Below are positions 57,789 through 64,000 of a stretch of 64,000 bases of DNA, piece by piece. Below the pieces are notes generated by a model. It had not been told where the DNA came from. It worked only from the letters and a program-made list of their open reading frames with translations, and did not search any database. Position 1 is the first letter of the stretch. Each line of letters begins with the position of its first letter. The stretch comes from Clostridiales bacterium. Lineage in GTDB: Bacteria > Bacillota > Clostridia > Oscillospirales > Oscillospiraceae. Made by a program: the position numbers and the translations under genes. The stretch covers positions 1 to 64,000 of the forward strand of contig JALFAD010000080.1 in the NCBI GenBank assembly GCA_022772525.1, in the 5' to 3' direction.

Positions 57789-58557
57789 GGGAAAAATCAT
57801 ATTTGCCATTCTGGCTGTGCTGCTTCTGCTGTTCGGCGGCGGTGTCACGCTGTATCCTTTTCTGAACGGGTTGTGGGTGGAGTATACCATGCACAAGGAT
57901 TCAGAAGAATTTCTGCTTCTGTTGGAGGACAGCCCAGAGGAAACCAAGGGAGGAGTTTCCTATGTCATTGCAGAGGAGCCGGAGAAGGAGAAAGGCACTG
58001 TGCCGGAACAGTATCCCCAACTCTGGCTGGACATGAAAGCCTACAACGAAGCCATCTTCCGAGAGGGTCAGGAAGGTATGTCTGACCCCGCCGCCTATGA
58101 AACACCCAGCTTCCATCTGGGAGATTATGGTCTTGAATCGGAAGTTTTCGGTGTCTTGTCCATCCCCAGACTGGAACTGCGCATGCCCATCTATCTGGGC
58201 GCGACCAAGGAGAATATGGCAAACGGTGCCGCCGTCATGGGCCAGACCAGTCTGCCCATTGGCGGCGAAAACACCAACTGCGTCCTTGCCGGACACCGGG
58301 GCTGGAACGGCGCCGCCTATTTTCTGTACGTTGACCGACTCATCCCGGGAGATACCGTCACCGTCACCAACCTCTGGGAAACCCTGAACTATAAAGTCTC
58401 AGACATAAAAGTGATTGATCCCAATGATGTGGACGCCATCCACATCCAAGCCAACTGTGAATTATTAACCCTGCTCACCTGCCACCCGCCCGCTTCTGGA
58501 GGGAAGCAGCGGTATCTGGTGTTCTGTGAGCGCACCGACAATATGGAGGTTTCATGA
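57775..58557 (+). CDS. Sortase 2
   Basis: GVLSIPRLELRMPIYLGATKENM...NCVLAGHRGWNG...LLTLLTCHPPASGGKQRYLVFCER. Confidence 0.88.
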   Translation: MSESKGKIIFAILAVLLLLFGGGVTLYPFLNGLWVEYTMHKDSEEFLLLLEDSPEETKGGVSYVIAEEPEKEKGTVPEQYPQLWLDMKAYNEAIFREGQEGMSDPAAYETPSFHLGDYGLESEVFGVLSIPRLELRMPIYLGATKENMANGAAVMGQTSLPIGGENTNCVLAGHRGWNGAAYFLYVDRLIPGDTVTVTNLWETLNYKVSDIKVIDPNDVDAIHIQANCELLTLLTCHPPASGGKQRYLVFCERTDNMEVS

Positions 58558-58898
58558 AGAAGAAAAGAATTGTAAGACTGTTCACCATGCTCTGCGTCCT
58601 GACCCTGTTCGTGGCGTTCATGGCAATTCCCGCCAGCGCCACCGCCGCAGGCAATGTGTCCGGAGCCATCGAGGGCACCTGGAACGCCGCCAAGGGGCAG
58701 GTGCAGACCATTGTCAACAACGTGGTGTTTCCCGTGATTGACATGATTCTGGCGGTGCTGCTGTTTGTGAAGATTGCAACTGCTTACATGGACTATCGCA
58801 AGCACGGTCAGTTCGAGTTCACCGCCCCGGCGATTCTCTTTGCCTGTCTGCTGTTCGCCCTGACCGCACCCAGCTATATCTGGAGCATCCTCGGCTGA
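58554..58898 (+). CDS. VirB2/TrbC-like or DUF3852-like small T4SS membrane protein
   Basis: Signal peptide plus two hydrophobic helices, immediately before the TrbL-like gene. Confidence 0.7.
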   Translation: MKKKRIVRLFTMLCVLTLFVAFMAIPASATAAGNVSGAIEGTWNAAKGQVQTIVNNVVFPVIDMILAVLLFVKIATAYMDYRKHGQFEFTAPAILFACLLFALTAPSYIWSILG

Positions 58899-58914
58899 TG
58901 GGCGGTGACGGCCT

Positions 58915-59841
58915 TTGTTTGACTGGTTAGGGGATATCCTCTCGGGGCTGGGAGATGCCCTGAGTGTGGTATTTGAGGGAATCGGCGCGGACATCGCTGT
59001 GGATATCTGGAACGCGCTGGTGGAATGGATTTACAACACGGTCTTTGACGCGGTGGCTGACCTTTTCACCAGCATGAACAATATGGGTGCTGAGATATTT
59101 AACCTTAGCTGGGTGAATGCCGTAGTGCGGCTGTTCACCCTGTTCGGCTGGGCGCTCTTCGCCGTGGGGGTGGTCGGCGCTGTGTTCGAGGTCGCCATAG
59201 AAGCCCAGTCGGGAAGAACCAGCATCAAGGGCGCGGCCCTGAATGTGCTGAAGGGCTTCTTCGCCTGCGCGCTGATAGGCGTTCTCCCGGTGGAGCTGTA
59301 CAAGTTCTGTGTATCTCTGCAGAACAGCTTCGCCGGTGACCTGACCCGTATCTTTTCCAGCGCCCAGGGTTCTACCATTGGAGAGATCGCGGCATTTATC
59401 CTCAGAAGTGTATTTACACTGGGTACGCCCACGGAGCCGGTGCTGAAGCTGCTGTTCTTCCTTCTGTCCTTTTCCTACTGCGCCATTAAGGTGTTCTTTG
59501 CCAACATCAAGCGGGGCGGCATTCTGCTGATTCAGATTGCGGTGGGGTCGCTGTATATGTTCAGCGTGCCGAGAGGCTATACCGATGGGTTCAACCAGTG
59601 GTGCAAGCAGATTATGGCTATCTGCCTGACGGCCTTTCTGCAAACCACGTTGCTGTTCCTCGGGATGCTGACCCTGCAGGATAATCTCTTGTTGGGGCTT
59701 GGTATTATGCTAACCGCCAATGAAGTCCCCCGGATTGCCCAGCAGTTTGGTTTGGATTCCAGCGTCCGGGTAAATGTGTCCAGTGTGGTCTACAGCACCT
59801 CCTCGGCAGTGAACCTTGCGAAGAATCTGATGCGAAAGTGA
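58915..59841 (+). CDS. TrbL/VirB6-like T4SS membrane protein
   Basis: Multi-TM; FAVGVVGAVFEVAIEAQSGRTSIKGAALNVLKGF. Confidence 0.8.
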   Translation: MFDWLGDILSGLGDALSVVFEGIGADIAVDIWNALVEWIYNTVFDAVADLFTSMNNMGAEIFNLSWVNAVVRLFTLFGWALFAVGVVGAVFEVAIEAQSGRTSIKGAALNVLKGFFACALIGVLPVELYKFCVSLQNSFAGDLTRIFSSAQGSTIGEIAAFILRSVFTLGTPTEPVLKLLFFLLSFSYCAIKVFFANIKRGGILLIQIAVGSLYMFSVPRGYTDGFNQWCKQIMAICLTAFLQTTLLFLGMLTLQDNLLLGLGIMLTANEVPRIAQQFGLDSSVRVNVSSVVYSTSSAVNLAKNLMRK

Positions 59842-59850
59842 GGAACCCAA

Positions 59851-60111
59851 ATGAAAACCTATATCTACCCCCAGAACCTGAAAGCCAAGCCCCATCTCTG
59901 GCTTTGGGGTATGCGGGATTTTGTGATTCTGGCAATCGCCGCTCTGCTGTCGGTGGTGCTGCTGGTGCATTCCGGGCTGCTGTTCCCCCTGGCGGGGGCG
60001 CTGTGCTTTGCCTTCATGACCATCCGCATGGAGGACACCACCGTTATGGATTACCTGGGCTACGCCACCCGGCACTTTGTGACCAGCCAGAAATACTACG
60101 AATGGAGATGA
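59851..60111 (+). CDS. PrgI-family T4SS protein
   Basis: Two TM, small, between TrbL-like and VirB4-like genes. Confidence 0.75.
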   Translation: MKTYIYPQNLKAKPHLWLWGMRDFVILAIAALLSVVLLVHSGLLFPLAGALCFAFMTIRMEDTTVMDYLGYATRHFVTSQKYYEWR

Positions 60112-60114
60112 GTC

Positions 60115-60726
60115 ATGGATAATAAGAAACGAAAGCGTCAGGAGAAAAGACGGAAAAAGCCCCGGGGACGCTCTGTGCAGGAGCTTATGGGCATCCGGGG
60201 CTTTACCCGGTATGGTCTGGCTACGGAGTATGGAGAGCTGCTGCTGTTCCGGGTGTCTCCCGTAAATATCTCGGTGCTGTCCGCGTCCAACATTGACGTG
60301 AAGATTCACACCCTGCAAACCGCCCTGACGGTAATGCCGGATCTGGAAATCATCTGCACCGACTCCTGCGAGTGCTTCGATGCCAACAAGGCATACCTGC
60401 GCCAGCGGGAACGGGAGGAGAGCAACGCCTTTGTCCGGCGGCTTCTCCATCAGGATGGGGAAATGCTGACGGAACTGCAGGCGGAGATGTCCACCGCCCG
60501 GCAGTTTGTGTTCCTCCGCCGCTGCTCCGGGCTAAAGCCGGAGCAGGTGCTGAGTCTGGTGAATGAAACCCACAAGCAACTGGCAGGGGCAGGCTTTGAG
60601 GTGCAGCGGATGAAGAAGCCGGATATCAAGCGGCTTCTTGCCATCTACTTTGGCGCGTCCATGGACGGCGACCGGATGCCGGATGTGGATGGAGCCCAGT
60701 ATGTGAAAGGGGTGAGGGCGAAATGA
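60115..60726 (+). CDS. Conserved ICE T4SS-associated protein
   Basis: Overlaps VirB4 start; SVQELMGIRGFTRYGLATEYGELLLFRVSPVNISVLS. Confidence 0.65.
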   Translation: MDNKKRKRQEKRRKKPRGRSVQELMGIRGFTRYGLATEYGELLLFRVSPVNISVLSASNIDVKIHTLQTALTVMPDLEIICTDSCECFDANKAYLRQREREESNAFVRRLLHQDGEMLTELQAEMSTARQFVFLRRCSGLKPEQVLSLVNETHKQLAGAGFEVQRMKKPDIKRLLAIYFGASMDGDRMPDVDGAQYVKGVRAK

Positions 60727-62420
60727 GCCTGTTTGGAAAAAAGAAGAAACCGCAGGATACAGGACAGGAATACAGAACCAAGGATTTCTTTGACTGCATC
60801 CTGCCGGGGAGCATCAAGTTCTTTGCCAATTACTACATCGTGGGGGATACCTACCGCTGCGTGTGGGTCATCCGGGAGTATCCCCCCACCACCGAGGAGC
60901 AGGCGATTCTTGCCCAGCTGGCTGACCGGACTGGTGTTACCCTGCGGCTGTACCACCGCCGGGTCACCCCCGTGGAGGAAAAGCAGATCGTCAACAACGC
61001 CGCCCGGAAGAACCGGCTCATGGCGGGGGATCATGACATCACCCAGGCCATGGAGGCAGAGGGGAATCTGCAGGACGTACAGACCCTGCTTGCCACCATG
61101 CGCAACAACCGGGAGATTCTGCTTCATTGCAGTGTGTACATGGAGCTGAAAGCCAAAAGCATGGAGACTTTGGAGCAGCTCCAGTCCCAGATTGCCATGG
61201 AGCTGACCCGTGCCAAAATCACGGTGGACAAGCTGACATTGCGGCAGCAGGAGGGCTTTCTGTCGGTGCTGCCCTTTGGGCGCAACCAGTTTGGAGACCA
61301 GTATGAGCGTGTGCTGCCCGCCGGTTCCGTTGCCAATATGTACCCCCTGAGCTTTTCCGGCAAGACCGATCCCAAGGGTTTCTATGTGGGCAGGGACAAG
61401 TACGGCACCAACATTCTGGTGGATTTGGACAGAAGAAGCAATGACAAAACCAACGGCAGCGCCCTGATTCTGGGCAACTCCGGGCAGGGTAAATCTTACC
61501 TTATGAAGCTGCTGCTGACCAATTTCCGGGAGTCCGGCAAGGCGGTGATCTGTTTGGATGTGGAAGCGGAATACGAAGATCTTACCCAGAATCTGGGCGG
61601 CTGTTATGTGGATTACATGACCGGGCAGTACATCATTAACCCCTTGGAGCCAAAGGCATGGTCTGCCGATGGGGATGAGGTTGACGAGGAAAGCCCGGAA
61701 GCCTTCCGAAAGGTCACGCGCCTGAGCCAGCACATCGCTTTCCTGAAAGACTTCTTCCGCAGCTACTACGATCACATGGCAACCCGCTCCTACAGCACCC
61801 ACTTTGTGGCTACCGAAAACGAAGTCAGAATCCACTCCAATGTATCCATCGCTGCCACTACCATTCAGAAGTTCATCAACATCGAGCTGGATTGGACCGT
61901 CAGCGTCACCGGTGCCATCACCGTAGACATCCTGGCAAAGCGGAACCCCGAATTCCCTGAGCTGCCCCGGTTCGGCCTGAGAATGTTCCTGCCTGAGCAG
62001 CTGGAAAATGTCACCTACTACGGCCTGGGTCCCATGGAGAACTACGTGGACAAGCGCAACGCCGCATGGCACGGTCTGTTCACCGACACCGTTACTGGCC
62101 TGCACGAGGATTACATCCGTCCCCAGGAGAACGGCGCTCACGGAGACTGCGACTACGCAGTTCTGGAAAGCGAAGACCTGCGTATGACGGTTGTCAGCAC
62201 CGAAGGCTTCAGCTTCAACGCATCCCACTACACTCAGGAAGAACTGACCAAAAAGGGTCACAACTTCGAACTGGAGGAATCCGGCAGCACTGTCCTGTGC
62301 CTGGACTACCGTCAGAACGGTATCGGCTCTGCAAGCTGTGGACCCGAGCTGATGGAAAAGTACCGCCTGACTGATGAAACCACCGACTTCAGCATCCGCT
62401 TCATCCCCGAATCCAAGTAA
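60723..62420 (+). CDS. Chimeric ORF: VirB4 N-terminal part (to ~61764) fused in frame to a beta-galactosidase C-terminus
   Basis: Walker A ILGNSGQGKSYLMK (VirB4) then LPRFGLRMFLPEQLENVTYYGLGPMENYVDKRNAAWHGLFTDTV (LacZ). Confidence 0.88.
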   Translation: MSLFGKKKKPQDTGQEYRTKDFFDCILPGSIKFFANYYIVGDTYRCVWVIREYPPTTEEQAILAQLADRTGVTLRLYHRRVTPVEEKQIVNNAARKNRLMAGDHDITQAMEAEGNLQDVQTLLATMRNNREILLHCSVYMELKAKSMETLEQLQSQIAMELTRAKITVDKLTLRQQEGFLSVLPFGRNQFGDQYERVLPAGSVANMYPLSFSGKTDPKGFYVGRDKYGTNILVDLDRRSNDKTNGSALILGNSGQGKSYLMKLLLTNFRESGKAVICLDVEAEYEDLTQNLGGCYVDYMTGQYIINPLEPKAWSADGDEVDEESPEAFRKVTRLSQHIAFLKDFFRSYYDHMATRSYSTHFVATENEVRIHSNVSIAATTIQKFINIELDWTVSVTGAITVDILAKRNPEFPELPRFGLRMFLPEQLENVTYYGLGPMENYVDKRNAAWHGLFTDTVTGLHEDYIRPQENGAHGDCDYAVLESEDLRMTVVSTEGFSFNASHYTQEELTKKGHNFELEESGSTVLCLDYRQNGIGSASCGPELMEKYRLTDETTDFSIRFIPESK

Positions 62421-62477
62421 GAACATGGGTGGGGGAAACCCCACCCGAACTGAAACAAAGAATTAAGGAGAATTTCT

Positions 62478-62830
62478 ATGAACGAAAAGAGATATCTGAA
62501 GTGGTATAACAAGATCGGTTACGGCTCCGGTGACATCGCAGGTAATGTGGTGTATGCCTTCCTGACCTTCTTCGTTATGATCTACCTGACCGATACCATC
62601 GGTTTGAACCCCGGCATTGTCGGTACCTTGATGGCAGTTGCCAAGATCTTCGACGGCATTTCCGATGTCATCTTCGGCTTCCTCATTGATAAGACACACA
62701 CCAAGATGGGCAAAGCCCGTCCCTGGATGCTGTGGCCTTACTTCGGCTGCGGTGTCTGCCTGTTCGCAATCTTCGCCATTCCCACTTCCTGGGTCAGGTT
62801 GCACAGTATGCCTTCTTCCTCATCTTCTAC
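62478..62830 (+). pseudogene. GPH-family sugar:cation symporter, N-terminal fragment with frameshift
   Basis: YNKIGYGSGDIAGNVVYAFLTFFVMIYLTDTIGLNPGIVGTLM...DGISDVIFGFLIDKTHTKMGKARPWML; frame lost at TSW(G)QVAQYAFFLIFY. Confidence 0.85.
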
Positions 62831-63075
62831 ATGGAGCTGAAAGCCAAAAGCATGGAGACGTTGGAGCAGCTTCAGTCCCAGATTGCCATGGAGCTGACCC
62901 GGGCCAAGATCACGGTGGACAAGCTGACACTGCGGCAGCAGGAGGGCTTCCTGTCGGTGCTTCCCTTTGGGCGCAACCAGTTTGGAGATCAGTACGAGCG
63001 GGTGCTGCCTGCCGGTTCCGTTGCCAATATGTATCCGCTGAGCTTTTCCGGCAAGACCGATCCCAAGGGCTTCTA
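62828..63075 (+). pseudogene. VirB4 internal fragment (copy of 61137-61384)
   Basis: 248-bp match with about a dozen substitutions by eye. Confidence 0.93.
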
Positions 63076-63225
63076 GCCCGCTCGGCCAGCACCCTCATGG
63101 CCCAGCTTACGCGACTTTTTCAGGAGCAGGACCAGCGGCGGGAGCAGAACCACCGGCAGCAGATTGACCGCAAACAGCGCCGGGAAATCGACGAGAAAAA
63201 GCAGGCTATGGGCATTCGGGATTGA
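63076..63225 (+). pseudogene. Relaxase C-terminal fragment (copy of 6804-6953)
   Basis: 150-bp match ending in the same stop (KQAMGIRD*). Confidence 0.93.
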
Positions 63226-63273
63226 TGGGCAATACCAAAAAGCACCTGCCTTTCGACAGGTGCTCATGGTAGA

Positions 63274-63603
63274 TTACGGCTGTTCCAGCGTGTCCAGCTG
63301 GGAACCAATATCCCGTCCGCCGTACATGACACGGATCACCGAGACAGTCTGCGTTGCGGCATCAGGAATGTAGAAAACCAGATAGTTGTCAACGGACATA
63401 ACCCGCAATCCACGGCTGTGCCACGGTTCTTCCAGATAGGCAGGATACCGGTTTGGCATCTGATCCAGACTGAGAATCTCCTCTTCCAACCGTTGTAGTT
63501 GCCGCGCGGCCGTGGGCGGAGAGAGCAATTCATAAGCGATATACCCGTAGATTTCACGGAGATCTGTCTCAGCGCGGGAGGTGATTTGTACCGTATAAAT
63601 CAT
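63274..63603 (-). CDS. RelE/ParE-family toxin
   Basis: MIYTVQITSRAETDLREIYGYIAYELLSPPTAARQLQRLEEEILSLDQMPNRYP. Confidence 0.88.
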   Translation of the reverse strand: MIYTVQITSRAETDLREIYGYIAYELLSPPTAARQLQRLEEEILSLDQMPNRYPAYLEEPWHSRGLRVMSVDNYLVFYIPDAATQTVSVIRVMYGGRDIGSQLDTLEQP

Positions 63604-63908
63604 ACTCCGTAGTCTTTACGGATGTCGTCAAAAACGCTTTTGGCGCTTCTGGTGTTGCCCGAAACGATATCCGCGTATCCTTTCTCCAGTTCTTCATTCA
63701 GCTGCTCGGCGCTGAGCGAGCTAACATCTACGGGGCGGGAAGCGGGGAGCTTTACCTCAAAGGGTAGTCCTTTTTGCAGTACGATTTGTTTATAAAACAT
63801 GGTGATGGCGTTGGAAGCAGGAATCCCCAGGGCGGAGAGAATACCCTCAGCCTGCTCCTTCAGATCCGGCTCGATGCGCGCATACAGATTCGCGGATTTT
63901 GCCATGGT
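63600..63908 (-). CDS. RelB/DinJ-family antitoxin
   Basis: MAKSANLYARIEPDLKEQAEGILSALGIPASNAITMFYKQIVLQKGLPFEVKLP; overlaps the toxin start. Confidence 0.9.
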   Translation of the reverse strand, partial: TMAKSANLYARIEPDLKEQAEGILSALGIPASNAITMFYKQIVLQKGLPFEVKLPASRPVDVSSLSAEQLNEELEKGYADIVSGNTRSAKSVFDDIRKDYGV

Positions 63909-64000
63909 GCATACCCCTTTCATGAAAGATTCGCACCCTTATTATACGCAAATGTACGCACAAAAGCAATACACAAATTGTAAACATTCTGCCGCCAAGG

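Noticed and set aside
60645-62444. 599-aa minus-strand ORF
   Set aside because: Antisense to the VirB4/LacZ ORF, which has clear Walker A and LacZ motifs.

Overview
Firmicutes-type 64 kb window, mostly mobile DNA. It opens with a 5S rRNA and a tRNA-Asn(GTT). The rest reads as two related, differently deleted integrative conjugative elements (ICEs). Copy 1 (about 223-10100) keeps amidoligase/GGCT genes, an RHH protein, a MobP-type relaxase, a CHC2/toprim primase-like protein and a VirD4-like coupling protein. It is followed by about 30 kb of cargo, a sigma-like factor and three tandem serine recombinases (41.7-45.6 kb). Copy 2 (about 51538 to the window end) keeps Dam, AbrB-like, DUF3846, SpoVG-like, sortase and T4SS genes (TrbL, PrgI, VirB4). 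It ends in a patchwork of VirB4, LacZ, GPH permease, VirB4 and relaxase pieces plus a RelBE module. The most notable content is the cargo at about 13.2-40.4 kb, a coherent putative corrinoid (B12) regulon. It has DUF1638 and a RACo/RamA-like corrinoid activation protein, a minus-strand cobalamin riboswitch in front of a LysR gene, and one clear plus one probable plus-strand cobalamin riboswitch. These are followed by a large secreted-protein operon that combines transcobalamin-like alpha/alpha barrels and DUF4430 domains with cohesin and dockerin modules. The operon ends in an ECF transporter (T, AA', S, T) and a TIM-barrel protein. My reading is a cellulosome-like, cohesin/dockerin-assembled corrinoid capture system carried on a mobile element. 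Other notable loci are a C5-methyltransferase split across two overlapping frames, a PIN-like two-TM protein, a putative holin-like type I toxin and an XRE operator array. All family calls come from reading motifs by eye; no database search was possible.
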